Notes: a model not told the origin generated them from the letters alone. Counted from the stretch's first letter, positions 16,249 through 25,332 are shown. The stretch: 64,000 nucleotides of DNA from Amycolatopsis benzoatilytica AK 16/65 (GCF_000383915.1 NZ_KB912942.1:6830413-6894412); one strand, 5' to 3'. A program made the numbers and translations.

Positions 16249-17403
16249 GTGTTCGACCCTCAGGATCCTGCTTTCCTCTCCGACCCGTATCCCGCCTTCG
16301 CCGCTCTGCGCGCCGAAGGCGAGGTGCACCAGCACGACGGTTTGGGCATCGCCATCGCCGTCTCGCACGCCGCATCGGCCGCCGTGCTGCGCAACCGGGC
16401 GTTGGGCCGGATCTGGACCGACGCCCAGCCGCTGGAGCGGTTCGCGTCGTTCAACCTGCTGCATCGCAACTCGCTGCTGGAGAACGAACCGCCCGCGCAC
16501 TCGCGCCTTCGCCGGGTCATCGCCGGCGAATTCGGCCGCGGTCATGTGCAGCGGCTGCGTCCGATGGTCGCCGGACTCGCGGAGTCCATGGTGGACGCGC
16601 TGGCCGCCAAGATCGACGCGGACGGCAGCGCTGACCTGCTGGAACACTTGGCCCAGCCACTGCCGGTGGCCGTGATCGCGGAGCTGCTCGGCGTCCCGGC
16701 CGCGGACGGACCGCAACTGGTGACGTGGAGCAACGCGATCGTCAAGATGTACGAGTTCGGCCTCTCCGAGGACGGCCGGGACGCCGCCGAGCAGGCAGCC
16801 GCGGATTTCGTGGCCTACCTGCGGGAGGTGGTGGACGAAGCGCCGAGCGGCATCGTCCGGGACCTGATCGCGAGCGAACTGACGGCGGACGAGGTAGTCG
16901 CGACCGCGGTGCTGCTGCTGATGGCGGGCCACGAGGCGACCGTGAACGTGATCGGCAACGGGGTGACGGCCCTGCTGACCCACCACGACCAGTGGGAACG
17001 CCTGAAGTCCGAGCCGGAGTTGCTGGACTCCGCGGTAGAAGAACTGATCCGCTTCGACTCGCCGCTGCAGCTGTTCGAGCGAACGGCGACCGAAGACGTG
17101 GAGATCGCGGGCTTTCCGGTGCCGAAGGGCTCGAAGATCGGGGCGTTGCTCGGCGCGGCCGCGCGCGACCCGAAGGTCTTCGACTCGCCGGACAGGCTCG
17201 ACATCGGTCGATCGCCGAACGCACACCTCGGGTTCGGGATGGGGATCCACTACTGCGTCGGAGCTCCGCTGGCGAGAGTGGAGATCGCGGCCGCGTTGAC
17301 GGCGTTGACGAAGCGGCTGCCCGGCCTTCGGCTGGCGGCGGAGCCGGAACGGAGGCCGGAGTTCGTCATCCGGGGACTCCGGGCGCTGCCGGTGACTGTT
17401 TGA
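16249..17403 (+). CDS. Cytochrome P450 (class I bacterial)
   Basis: This haem monooxygenase has 384 residues, slightly short for bacterial CYPs. It has the I-helix AGHEAT near 225, the ExxR pair in EELIR near 264, a PERF-equivalent region SPDRLDIGRSPNAHLGFG and haem ligand Cys336 in FGMGIHYCVGAPLAR. The HLGFGxGxHxC pattern is typical of actinomycete CYPs that accept electrons from ferredoxin; no ferredoxin gene adjoins it. The substrate cannot be told from sequence. GTG at 16249 lies 6 nt after TAGAGT (16237-16242), suggesting leaderless expression. A 22-bp hairpin follows. Confidence 0.94.
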   Translation: MFDPQDPAFLSDPYPAFAALRAEGEVHQHDGLGIAIAVSHAASAAVLRNRALGRIWTDAQPLERFASFNLLHRNSLLENEPPAHSRLRRVIAGEFGRGHVQRLRPMVAGLAESMVDALAAKIDADGSADLLEHLAQPLPVAVIAELLGVPAADGPQLVTWSNAIVKMYEFGLSEDGRDAAEQAAADFVAYLREVVDEAPSGIVRDLIASELTADEVVATAVLLLMAGHEATVNVIGNGVTALLTHHDQWERLKSEPELLDSAVEELIRFDSPLQLFERTATEDVEIAGFPVPKGSKIGALLGAAARDPKVFDSPDRLDIGRSPNAHLGFGMGIHYCVGAPLARVEIAAALTALTKRLPGLRLAAEPERRPEFVIRGLRALPVTV

Positions 17404-17455
17404 GCGCTGGCGGCCGGACTGGCCGCGCTGCTCCGCAAACGAGCACCCGACGGCC

Positions 17456-17502
17456 GTGAAGGGAACATTGAGGGAATCTGATTCCCTCAATGTTCCCTTC
17501 AC
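17456..17502. repeat. GTGAAGGG hairpin, probable bidirectional terminator
   Basis: This is a perfect 22-bp stem (17456-17477 with 17481-17502) with a CTG loop, between the convergent P450 and mca genes. It belongs to a family with copies at 47888, 55099 and 62167 and partial copies at 26800. Confidence 0.88.
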
Positions 17503-17580
17503 GAACCGGAGCGGCGGGCGCTCGGTGCCCGGCAGGCGGAGCCACCGCCCACCGCACAGCAAGCCGGCTCAAGACGGCAC

Positions 17581-18396
17581 TCACCGCAACCCCGCGAACA
17601 AGTCCTCCTCCATCTCCGCCGCCACCGCGACCGAACCGCTCACCCGGGCCAGGTGGTAGTCCTCCCAAGGCCAAGCCCTCCGCTCGATCTCCCGGGAATG
17701 CGCGAAAAACGGGTGCCCCGGATCCATCTGCGTGGCATGCGCCCGCAACGCCGCGTCCCGCACCTCGAAGTACTCCTCGCATCGAATCCGCGCGGAAACG
17801 CTCAGCACGTCGCTCGGCGGCAACTCCGCCAGCACCGGACCCATCATCGACTCCTCTCCAGCCGCCAGGGTCGCGTTGTGGATGGCTTCGAACCACGACC
17901 GGCTCAACGTCGCCAGGTAGTAGAGCTTCCGCGGCGTCCCGTCGTCGACCGCGTCGAACGCGGCAGTCGCGACTTCATGGGTACGGAGGTGGTCGGGATG
18001 TGGATAACCTCCGGTCTCGTCATAGGTCACCACGACCTGTGGACGGAACTCCCGCATCAATCGCACCAGGGGCTCCACTGCTTCCGGCAACGGGAGCCGC
18101 GCGAAACTCCCGTCCGGGGAAGGCTGTTCCAGACCGGAGTCGACATGTCCCAGAAACGTCTGCCGGACGCCCAGAATCCTTGCCGCGGCCGCCATTTCGC
18201 GACGACGGATGGCGGGCAGCTCCCGGCGGACTTCTTCGCGGTCCACACTCGGGTTGAGCACCTCGCCGCGTTCGCCGCCGGTGCAGGTGGCCACCAGGAC
18301 GTCTACCCCTTCGGCCGCGTAGCGCGCGAGGGTCGCGGCGCCTTTGCTCGACTCATCGTCGGGGTGGGCGTGCACGGCCAAAAGTCGCAGCGTCAT
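17581..18396 (-). CDS. mca: Mycothiol S-conjugate amidase (Mca)
   Basis: Mca cleaves mycothiol S-conjugates into glucosaminyl-inositol and a mercapturic acid that is exported, so it detoxifies electrophiles and antibiotics. The 271-residue PIG-L-fold protein has the zinc motif HAHPDDE (residues 9-15), VLVATCTGGERGEVLNPS characteristic of Mca over MshB, and HPDHLRTH near 145. ATG at 18396 is the family start. It is divergent from a TetR gene, with three related operator-like sites between, two of which overlap its likely promoter (TTGACC and CTAATC spaced 17 bp, minus strand). That arrangement suggests electrophile- or drug-inducible expression. Confidence 0.9.
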   Translation of the reverse strand: MTLRLLAVHAHPDDESSKGAATLARYAAEGVDVLVATCTGGERGEVLNPSVDREEVRRELPAIRRREMAAAARILGVRQTFLGHVDSGLEQPSPDGSFARLPLPEAVEPLVRLMREFRPQVVVTYDETGGYPHPDHLRTHEVATAAFDAVDDGTPRKLYYLATLSRSWFEAIHNATLAAGEESMMGPVLAELPPSDVLSVSARIRCEEYFEVRDAALRAHATQMDPGHPFFAHSREIERRAWPWEDYHLARVSGSVAVAAEMEEDLFAGLR

Positions 18397-18512
18397 GCAC
18401 GGGCTCCTTTCCGGAAGAAGACGGCGGCCAGGATCAGCACCCCGCCGCGGCGACACAGTCCGCCGCGGACGCCGGCGCGCGTGCGGTGGTCATCAGGCCG
18501 CCTGCCAGTTCA

Positions 18513-18580
18513 TTAGGTCGAACCTGAGATTAGGTCGGACCCAGTGAATGGGTCAAGCACAAATTTAGGTTCGACCTAGT
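18513..18580. promoter_or_regulatory. Divergent mca/TetR promoters with three operator-like repeats
   Basis: TTAGGTCGAACCTGA (18513-18527), TTAGGTCGGACCCA (18530-18543) and TTTAGGTTCGACCTAG (18564-18579) share the palindromic core AGGTCGAACCT. The first two overlap the likely mca promoter. The third directly precedes TAAGAT (18580-18585), the -10 of the TetR gene, so binding would shut off both genes. Confidence 0.75.
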
Positions 18581-18591
18581 AAGATGGCTGG

Positions 18592-19194
18592 GTGAGCCTC
18601 AGAGAACAGAAGAAGCTGGAGACCCGGCAGGCGATCTCCTCGGTGGCGACCAGGCTGTTCATGCGGCGCGGGTTCGACCAGGTGACGATCGCCGAGGTCG
18701 CGGAGGCGGCGCGGGTCGCCAAGATGACCGTGACTAACCACTTCAGCCGGAAGGAAGACCTGGTCTTCGACATCCGGACGGAGTTCGCGGACTGGCCGGC
18801 GAACCTCGTCCGCGCTCAGCCCGAAACGCCCGCGCTCGTCGCCGTGCGGGACGGATTCTTCGCCGAACTGGACGAGAAGAGTGCACTGCTCGGGTTCGCG
18901 GACCTCTCGTTCGTGCACATGGTGCGCCAGAGCGAGCGGCTCTCGTCCGCGCTCATGGACATGCACACCGAGCGGGAGAACCAGCTCTGCGCCGCGCTGT
19001 ATGACCGGCATCCCCACCAGGACATGCTGGTCCGCGCCTCGGCGGCGCATCTCACGTCGGTGCTGCGGCTGTTGCTGGACGACGTGTGGCACCTGACCGG
19101 CAAGGACGTCGGGCTGACGGAGCTGATGAAACGGGTCCGGGAATCGGCGCGGGTCGCGTTCAGTCAGCTGGAACCGGCGCTCGGGGATCTTTGA
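18592..19194 (+). CDS. TetR family transcriptional regulator
   Basis: Residues 8-55 form a TetR helix-turn-helix (ETRQAISSVATRLFMRRGFDQ, then TIAEVAEAARVAKMTVTNHFSRKEDL), followed by an all-helical ligand domain to residue 200. GTG at 18592 lies 6 nt after TAAGAT with no Shine-Dalgarno, so the transcript is probably leaderless. It faces mca across three AGGTCGAACCT-type sites and so is the obvious candidate repressor of mca and of itself. The inducer is unknown. Confidence 0.92.
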   Translation: MSLREQKKLETRQAISSVATRLFMRRGFDQVTIAEVAEAARVAKMTVTNHFSRKEDLVFDIRTEFADWPANLVRAQPETPALVAVRDGFFAELDEKSALLGFADLSFVHMVRQSERLSSALMDMHTERENQLCAALYDRHPHQDMLVRASAAHLTSVLRLLLDDVWHLTGKDVGLTELMKRVRESARVAFSQLEPALGDL

Positions 19195-19279
19195 TCCGGG
19201 AGCGGCGGCTTGACGTCCTGGTGTCGCGCCGGGGTCTTGGTGTCGTGGTGCCGTTTCGCACAGTCGCGAGACGCGGTGG

Positions 19280-20734
19280 TCAGCGGGCCGCCCCGACCGG
19301 ACGAGCAGTACGCAGTTCCGGTGCCGGCGCGCCTTCGATCTTCAGCACCCGGAAGTCGCGCAACCCTTCCGGCGCGATCGGCGTCAGCAGACGCGAGAAA
19401 CGCCGGATGACCAGTGCGGTGAGGATCGCGAGCGCCGCCGCCGCCAGGTCGGTGAGCGCGACGAGCACCACGCTGTCGGCCATCGCCTGCACGCCCGGCC
19501 GGATCCGCCAGATGATCGTCACAACGACCAGGACCCAGTTCGCCAGCCAGGCGCCCCACCAGCCGAGCACGAGCCGCGAGGGCTTCGGGCGCTCGTCGCG
19601 GGGACGACGCAGTACCGCGTGCTCCAGTTCGCCGACCACGGACAACGCCATCGGCAGGTTCGCCAACGGCACCAGCAGACCGACGAGCACCTGCCAGGTC
19701 GGCCGCGGCGGCGCCTCGCCAGCTTCGCCGGCCGCGGCTTGGCGGGCGACCAGCAGCCACCACATCGACAGTCCAGCCGGAAGCAGCGAAAAGATCGTGG
19801 TCAGCAGCCCGGCGAGCATGACGAACGCGTCGGAGAACTCGACGACCCGGCTGTTCAGGGCCGAGTCGCGGCTTTCGACGAGCAGCGCGTATCGCCAGCT
19901 CTCCGCTCCGGCGGCGGCCACGGCGAGGACGACGAACGTCCAGAGGATCGTCCAGAGGCTGCGCGCCAGGACGGGGATGCGGTCGATCGGCCGGACGACG
20001 CTGGACGCGGTGCCGGGCACGGCCGTCGGACGACGCCAGGTGAGGTCCGGGAACCCCCAGCGCGGCGGGACCGGGTAGGACGGCGGGCCGGAGTAGGGCT
20101 CAGCCGGGGCCGCGCGATGCCGACGTGCGGCGCTCGGCGGCGGCGAAGCGACCCAGCGCAGCCTGACGGGCCGTTTCGGGGGCGGAGCGGGCTGCGAGGG
20201 CCGCGGAGCCGGGCGCGCGGATGGGTAGACAGCACCCTGCGGCGCGGCGGTGAACGGGCGCGGGTACGCGGGGTACTGCGGGTAGGCCTGCGCCGGGTAG
20301 TGCGGATACGGCGACGGCGGGGGCTGGTACGGGTTGGCGTACGGATGAGGACCGGCTTGCGGGTGCTGGCCCGGTTGCGGGACCGCGCCGGGATGCGGCG
20401 GGCCCCAGGGACCTGGCTGCGCGGAGTGCGGCGGGGCCCAAGGACCTGGCTGCGCGGAGTGCGGCGGAAAGTGCTGCGCCGACGCATCCGGTGGGACGAA
20501 CGCGTCGGCAGTGGCTGTCGGCGTCATTCCGTTCCGGCTGGAAGCGGGCCCGTTCGTCGGGCCAGCGCCGTAAGGGCCAGAAGGAGTGGCACCAGCCGCC
20601 CCCGCCACAGTGCCGCCCGAGCCGCCCGAGCCGCCCGGTCCACCGGCCCCCGGACCCGCCCCGGCCCCGGTGCCAGGCACCGGCGCGGAGTTCGAGGGTT
20701 CCGGCGCTCCGGGAACAGACTGGGCAGCAGGCAT
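19280..20734 (-). CDS. DUF4328 membrane protein with long Pro-rich N-terminus
   Basis: The 484-residue protein has a disordered Gly/Pro/Tyr/Gln-rich N-terminal half (1-215), then a DUF4328-like membrane domain with about five helices (from RIPVLARSLWTILWTFVV to the FSRLLTPIAPEG end). The hydrophilic half contains a tandem repeat of an 11-residue unit, PPHSAQPGPWA/G, encoded by 33-bp repeats at 20395-20460. Function unknown; Pro/Tyr-rich cytoplasmic tails of this kind are common in actinobacterial membrane proteins. It lies just 3 bp after the rhodanese gene on the same strand and is probably co-transcribed. Confidence 0.8.
   Translation of the reverse strand: MPAAQSVPGAPEPSNSAPVPGTGAGAGPGAGGPGGSGGSGGTVAGAAGATPSGPYGAGPTNGPASSRNGMTPTATADAFVPPDASAQHFPPHSAQPGPWAPPHSAQPGPWGPPHPGAVPQPGQHPQAGPHPYANPYQPPPSPYPHYPAQAYPQYPAYPRPFTAAPQGAVYPSARPAPRPSQPAPPPKRPVRLRWVASPPPSAARRHRAAPAEPYSGPPSYPVPPRWGFPDLTWRRPTAVPGTASSVVRPIDRIPVLARSLWTILWTFVVLAVAAAGAESWRYALLVESRDSALNSRVVEFSDAFVMLAGLLTTIFSLLPAGLSMWWLLVARQAAAGEAGEAPPRPTWQVLVGLLVPLANLPMALSVVGELEHAVLRRPRDERPKPSRLVLGWWGAWLANWVLVVVTIIWRIRPGVQAMADSVVLVALTDLAAAALAILTALVIRRFSRLLTPIAPEGLRDFRVLKIEGAPAPELRTARPVGAAR
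20395..20460 (-). repeat. Two 33-bp tandem repeats inside the DUF4328 gene
   Basis: Units at 20395-20427 and 20428-20460 differ at two or three positions and a third begins at 20461. They are in frame and encode the PPHSAQPGPW repeats, so copy number could vary without frameshift. Confidence 0.8.
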
Positions 20735-20737
20735 CCG

Positions 20738-21082
20738 TCAGAGAACCTCGGGGTCCGTGCCGTTTTCGCTCACCATGTGGCGGCCTTCGCTTGCCCACGC
20801 GCCCATGCCGCCCGCCACGTTGACGGCATCCCAGCCGCTGGCGTTCAGCCACATCGCGGCGCGCGCCGAGCGGCCGCCGGAGCGGCAGATGACGTAGACC
20901 GGGTCGTTTTCGGGGAACCCGGCGAGTTCGTTGACGCGCGCGGGCAGTTCGCCGAGCGGGATGTGCACCGCGGCGGGAGCGTGGCCGGCGGCCCACTCGT
21001 CGTGTTCGCGGACGTCGAGCAAAGCGACGTCCGCGGGAAGGTCGCGGACTTCGGCGGTCGGCAGTTCAGCAGGGCTCACCAC
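20738..21082 (-). CDS. Rhodanese-like domain protein
   Basis: This is a single 114-residue rhodanese domain: VALLDVREHDEWAAGHAPAAVHIPLGELPARV, then the active-site loop VICRSGGRS with nucleophile Cys66, and GWDAVNVAGGMGAW near the end. Such stand-alone domains carry persulfide sulfur or act as thiosulfate sulfurtransferases. Two consecutive GTG codons open the frame (21082 and 21079), with GGGAG 10-13 nt upstream. It precedes the DUF4328 gene in what looks like a two-gene unit. Confidence 0.92.
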   Translation of the reverse strand: MVSPAELPTAEVRDLPADVALLDVREHDEWAAGHAPAAVHIPLGELPARVNELAGFPENDPVYVICRSGGRSARAAMWLNASGWDAVNVAGGMGAWASEGRHMVSENGTDPEVL

Positions 21083-21134
21083 AGTTCCATGCTCCCATGT
21101 CGTGACGTTGTGCGAGTGTGAGGAACGCTAACCG

Positions 21135-22925
21135 CTACGCCCTGCGGTGGCGTCCCCGGGCCGCGCGCGCCTTGTCCTCGGCCTGGCCGAACCGGGCGAC
21201 GGCGCGGTCGCGCATCAGCCCGAGCGGGTCCGGCGCGTGCAGCCGCAGCATGATGTCGTTCACCAGTTCGGGGCGGCCGGACCGGGTCAGCCGGCTGACC
21301 ACGTAGGTCATCAGGAACGCCGCCGGGACCGAGATCAGCGCGGGCTGCACGGTGTACCAGGGCATCGGGTCGCCGGTGTACCCGCAGACGATGTTGTAGG
21401 CCAGCGCGCCGAGCACCGTCCCGCCGCCGACGACCATTCCGGCCAGCGCGCCCGGCCAGCTGAGCTTGCGCCACCAGATGCCGAGCAGCAGCAGCGGGCT
21501 GAACGTCGACGCGGCCAGCGCGAACGTCATCCCGATCGACAGCGAGATGTCCTCGGTGCGCAGGATCAGCGTCAGCGCCATCGGGAACACCGCGACCAGC
21601 AGCGTCGCGATCCGGTAGTCCTTGACCCGGCCGGGCAGCAGGTCCGTCGACACCACGCCGGCCACGCTGGAAAGCAGGCCGGACGAGCTGGACAGGAACG
21701 CGGCGAACGCGCCCGCCGCCGTCACCGCGGCGAGCAGCTGGCCTGCCCAGCCGGGCAAGATCGCGGTCGGCAGCAGCAGAACCGCCGCGTCGGTGTTGCC
21801 GGTGACCAGCAGCTGCGGGACGTACATCCGCGACAGTGCGCCGAGCATCGTCGGGAACAGGTAGAACAGTCCAAGCAGCAGCAGCACATGCACGGTGGTG
21901 CGGCGCGCGGCCTTGCCGTCGGGGTTGGTGTAGAAGCGGACCAGCACGTGCGGCAGGCCCATGGTGCCGAGGAAAAGCGCGAAAATCAGCGAGTACGTCT
22001 GCAGCAGGTCGCTGATGTTGTTCGACGCCGGGTGCAGCCAGGCATCATTCGCCGCGGGCGCGTCGCTCACCACCGGCACCGGCGTGCCCGCCTCGAATTC
22101 GAGCGTGGTCCCCGCGGACACCTTGTGCGGCACGAGCGGCGACCAGCGCGCCAGGCCGCCCGCCGGACCGTTGTCGATGTGACCGTGCGCGTAGAAGAAC
22201 GTCTCGGTGGTGACCTTCAGGGTCACGTCGGTTTCCACCGTCACCGTGGTCGTCTTCGGGAACACCGGCGGCGCGGGCGCACCGAGCGCACGCACGCCGC
22301 CCGGGCCGCCGCCGGAGAAGAAAACCATGCACAGCACGAACGTCGGCACCGCGATCGCGAACAGCTTGAGCCAGTACTGGAATGCCTGCACCACGGTGAT
22401 CGCGCGCATTCCGCCGAGCGTCACGTTGGCGGTCACCAGGACGATGACGACGAGCGCGCCGACCCACGCCGGCACCGGGATGATCTGTGCGATCGTCAGA
22501 CCGGCGCCCTGCAGCTGCGGGACCATGTAGAGGATCCCGATGAACACCGCGCCCGCGGTCGCGAACCGGCGCAGGCCGAGCGAGCCGAGCCGCATCTCCA
22601 CGAAGTCCGGCAGCGTGTACGCGCCGGACCGGCGCAGCGGCGCGGCGACGAAGAGCATCAACGCGAGATAGCCGGCGGTGAAGCCGATCGGGTACCAGGT
22701 GGCGTCGGCACCCTCCTTGAGCACGATGCCCGCGACGCCGAGGAACGACGCCGCCGACAGGTACTCGCCGGAAATCGCCGCCGCGTTGCGGCTGGAGCGG
22801 ACAGTGCGGCGGGCGACGAGGAAGTCGTGCGTGCTGGTCGCCCCGTGCGACGAGCGGAAGCCGAGGTAGAACGTCGCGAAGGCGACCAGCACGAGGCTGG
22901 TCAACGTCCACGGGGTCAGCTGCAC
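21135..22925 (-). CDS. Sodium:solute symporter, acetate/monocarboxylate permease type
   Basis: This 596-residue protein has about 13 membrane helices and belongs to the SSS family, closest to the ActP/MctC branch: FLVARRTVRSSRNAAAISGEYLSAASFLGV, GFTAGYLALMLFVAAPLRRSGAYTLPDF, and the sodium-site region FAAFLSSSSGLLSSVAGVVSTDL. A hydrophilic insert between helices (about 210-300, rich in TTTV and GTP) is large for the family. It probably takes up acetate, pyruvate or a similar carboxylate with Na+. It starts with GTG at 22925, 70 bp after a small membrane partner gene, in a region also encoding a LytS/LytTR regulatory pair. Confidence 0.9.
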   Translation of the reverse strand: MQLTPWTLTSLVLVAFATFYLGFRSSHGATSTHDFLVARRTVRSSRNAAAISGEYLSAASFLGVAGIVLKEGADATWYPIGFTAGYLALMLFVAAPLRRSGAYTLPDFVEMRLGSLGLRRFATAGAVFIGILYMVPQLQGAGLTIAQIIPVPAWVGALVVIVLVTANVTLGGMRAITVVQAFQYWLKLFAIAVPTFVLCMVFFSGGGPGGVRALGAPAPPVFPKTTTVTVETDVTLKVTTETFFYAHGHIDNGPAGGLARWSPLVPHKVSAGTTLEFEAGTPVPVVSDAPAANDAWLHPASNNISDLLQTYSLIFALFLGTMGLPHVLVRFYTNPDGKAARRTTVHVLLLLGLFYLFPTMLGALSRMYVPQLLVTGNTDAAVLLLPTAILPGWAGQLLAAVTAAGAFAAFLSSSSGLLSSVAGVVSTDLLPGRVKDYRIATLLVAVFPMALTLILRTEDISLSIGMTFALAASTFSPLLLLGIWWRKLSWPGALAGMVVGGGTVLGALAYNIVCGYTGDPMPWYTVQPALISVPAAFLMTYVVSRLTRSGRPELVNDIMLRLHAPDPLGLMRDRAVARFGQAEDKARAARGRHRRA

Positions 22926-22995
22926 GGCGTGAATCCTCGCACGGCCGCGCGATTTCGGGGTGCGCCGCCACCGGGGCGGCCCTCCCCCGCGCGGG

Positions 22996-23508
22996 TCAGT
23001 TCTCGATCATGTCCACGAAGTCGCGTTCATGCCGCTCGGACAGCCGGTTGTACCAGAGGCCGACGGCGAAGAGGAACGGGAACGGCGCCAGGCCGAGCAC
23101 CAGCCACGGGATCGGGATGCCGATCACCGTGAACCGCGCGACCGAAGGCAGGAAGTAGAACACCGCGGGCAGCACGCCCAGCACGACCAGGACCAGCACC
23201 GCCAGCAGCACCGAGGTGCGCAGCTGCACCTTCACCAGGTCACGGACCAGCAGTTTTCCCCAGCTGGTCTGTTCCTCGAGCTCGATCCGCCCGCGCATCC
23301 GGCTCGCCGACTGCCGCGAATCGGCGAGCACCACGCGTTCCCGTTTCGGCCGGATGTGCGCCGGCTCGCTCGACCGCGGGGCGGATTCCGGCGCCGCTGG
23401 CACCGGTTCGACCACCGCGCGGTCCTCCGGCCGCACGCCCAGCGTCGGGTCCGGTTTGCGGACCCCGTTCGCGAGCCGGTGGTATGGATCTTCGGACGAG
23501 GTGGGCAT
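22996..23508 (-). CDS. Small membrane protein, probable accessory subunit of the symporter
   Basis: The 170-residue protein has a polar N-terminal region (1-95) and two adjacent membrane helices (RTSVLLAVLVLVVLGVLPAVFYF and IPIPWLVLGLAPFPFLFAVGLWY) followed by NRLSERHERDFVDMIEN. Two-helix partner proteins next to SSS transporters are common and needed for some of them. The position directly ahead of the symporter gene supports that role; there is no assignment to a named family. Confidence 0.75.
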   Translation of the reverse strand: MPTSSEDPYHRLANGVRKPDPTLGVRPEDRAVVEPVPAAPESAPRSSEPAHIRPKRERVVLADSRQSASRMRGRIELEEQTSWGKLLVRDLVKVQLRTSVLLAVLVLVVLGVLPAVFYFLPSVARFTVIGIPIPWLVLGLAPFPFLFAVGLWYNRLSERHERDFVDMIEN

Positions 23509-23514
23509 CGACGG

Positions 23515-24348
23515 CTAGCCGCCTCGGCCGGAGCCGACGATGCGGTCCTTCAGCGCCCGGGTGTGCCGCCGGCTGACCGGCAGCACCTTTTCCTCGTTGC
23601 CGATCACGACCTGGTAGCCGCCCTGGCCCATCCGCATCTCGGTGATCAGCGGCAGCGCGACCAGGAACGACCGGTGGATCCGCACGAAACCGGCCTTCTC
23701 CCAGCGTTCTTCCAGCTGGGCGAGCGGGATCCGGACCAGGTGGCTGCCTTCGGTGGTGAACAGCCGCGCGTAGTCGCCTTGCGCTTCCACCCAGCGCACC
23801 GACGAGCGTGGAATCAGTTTCGTGGTGCCGGCCAGCTCGACCGGGATGACCTCGTCGTCGTTCTTCACCGGTTCGCTGCCGCCCTGACCGGGCGGCGGGC
23901 CGGCGGCCGAGGCGAGCTTTTCGCGGACCCGCGCGACCGACCGGTCGAGCCGGTCCTGCTGGAACGGCTTGAGCACGTAGTCGACCGCGCCGAGGTCGAA
24001 GGCGTTCACCGCTTCCTCGGCGTGGCCGGTGACGAACACCAGGACCGGCGACGGGTTCATCGCCGCGATCACCCGCGACATCTCCATCCCGGACAGTCCG
24101 GGCATGTCGATGTCGGCGAACACGGCGTCGACCGTCGGCAGGCCGCGCGCCCGCCGGCCCGCCAGCTCCGGGTCGTCGTGGGAGAACAGCCGCAGCGCGT
24201 CCGAGGCGTCCGAGGCCTGGAAAACCCGGTGCACGTGCGGGTTGTTCTGGAGTCCGTGGCTGAGTTCGTCCAGCCCGCGCAGCTCGTCGTCCACTGCCAG
24301 GACGATGAGCTTCCGGGTGTCGTCGTGAGCACTCACAGTGAGACGCAT
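23515..24348 (-). CDS. LytTR-type response regulator
   Basis: An N-terminal receiver domain (about 12-140) has phospho-acceptor Asp79 in FADIDMPGLSG and a conserved Lys in YVLKPF. A C-terminal LytTR DNA-binding domain follows (VIPVELAGTTKLIPRSSVRWVEAQGDYARLFT to PVSRRHTRALKDRI). Such regulators pair with LytS/YehU-type kinases; the kinase gene lies upstream at 25333, separated by an S49 protease gene. Downstream genes encode a carboxylate-type transporter, a known target class of these systems (for example pyruvate sensing). ATG at 24348 was chosen; GTG at 24336 is possible, with AGGA upstream. Confidence 0.9.
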   Translation of the reverse strand: MRLTVSAHDDTRKLIVLAVDDELRGLDELSHGLQNNPHVHRVFQASDASDALRLFSHDDPELAGRRARGLPTVDAVFADIDMPGLSGMEMSRVIAAMNPSPVLVFVTGHAEEAVNAFDLGAVDYVLKPFQQDRLDRSVARVREKLASAAGPPPGQGGSEPVKNDDEVIPVELAGTTKLIPRSSVRWVEAQGDYARLFTTEGSHLVRIPLAQLEERWEKAGFVRIHRSFLVALPLITEMRMGQGGYQVVIGNEEKVLPVSRRHTRALKDRIVGSGRGG

Positions 24349-24465
24349 CCTGCCGATTGCGGGGTGCAATGTCCAGCCCTTGGCGGCGACATGGCCCGGC
24401 CGGAGTCATCCGGCGCACCGGAAGCCGGGCACCCAGTCACCGCTCGTGAGCGGGCGCGCCCGGGT

Positions 24466-25314
24466 TCAGAGGCCGAACCGCGACCAGGCGGCCTTCGCGG
24501 CGACTGCGTCGAGCACCGCGCTGGCTGCCGCCGGGGCACCCAGCCCGAGCCGCGCGAGCAGCGGTTTCTTTGGCTCCGCCACGGAAATCTCGGCGTCCGG
24601 GTAGCGCTTCTTGACGATCTCGCGCAGCGAACCCACGCCGTCGACCAGGCCGAGCTCGACCGCTTTCTGGCCGAGCCAGACGTCGCCGGTGAACAGCTCG
24701 TCGGAATCGGCGAGCCGGTCGCCGCGCCGCTGCGTGACCCAGTCGACGAACAGTTCGTGCAGCTGTCCGTGCATCTTCTTCAGCCATTCGACGTCCTCGG
24801 GCTTTTCCGGGCTGAACGGGTCGAGCCGCGACTTGTTCGCCCCGGCGGTGTGCAGCCTGCGCTCGACGCCGAACCGTTCGAGCAGCCCGGTGAACCCGAA
24901 CCCGCCGCTGATCACGCCGATCGAGCCGACCATCGACGTGCGGTGCGCGTAGATCTCGTCCGCCGCGCAGGCCAGCCAGTATCCGCCGGACGCGGCGACG
25001 TCCTCGGCGAACGCCAGCACCGGTACGCCCTTCTCGTCGGCCAGCTGCCGGATCCGCTCGGCGACCAGGCCGGACTGGGTCGGCGCGCCGCCCGGCGAGT
25101 TGATCTGCAGCGCGACCGCCTTCAGCCGGTCGTGGCCGAACGCCCTGGTCAGCGCGGACTCGATGGCTCCGAGGTTGATCGCGCCCCTGGCCAGCGGCGA
25201 CGGGGACGGCGTGATCACTCCGTGCAGCTTCACCACGGCGACCACGTCCTTGTGGCGGTCGCCGTGGTCGCCGAACACGGGCAGGCGGGCAGTCAGCTTG
25301 TCGGTCACGCTCAT
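24466..25314 (-). CDS. S49 family serine peptidase (SppA/SohB-like)
   Basis: The 282-residue protein is a short-form S49 peptidase of the signal-peptide-peptidase type. Nucleophile Ser109 sits in AEDVAASGGYWLACAADEI and the general-base Lys161 in TAGANKSRLDPFSP. The oligomerisation core includes INSPGGAPTQS and SMVGSIGVISGG. There is no N-terminal anchor. In E. coli and Bacillus these enzymes degrade signal peptides in the membrane. ATG at 25314 has no Shine-Dalgarno but follows TAGCCT (25326-25321, minus strand) by 6 nt, so it may be leaderless. It sits between the sensor-kinase and response-regulator genes. Confidence 0.92.
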   Translation of the reverse strand: MSVTDKLTARLPVFGDHGDRHKDVVAVVKLHGVITPSPSPLARGAINLGAIESALTRAFGHDRLKAVALQINSPGGAPTQSGLVAERIRQLADEKGVPVLAFAEDVAASGGYWLACAADEIYAHRTSMVGSIGVISGGFGFTGLLERFGVERRLHTAGANKSRLDPFSPEKPEDVEWLKKMHGQLHELFVDWVTQRRGDRLADSDELFTGDVWLGQKAVELGLVDGVGSLREIVKKRYPDAEISVAEPKKPLLARLGLGAPAAASAVLDAVAAKAAWSRFGL

Positions 25315-25332
25315 CTGCCCAGGCTAGCCAGT

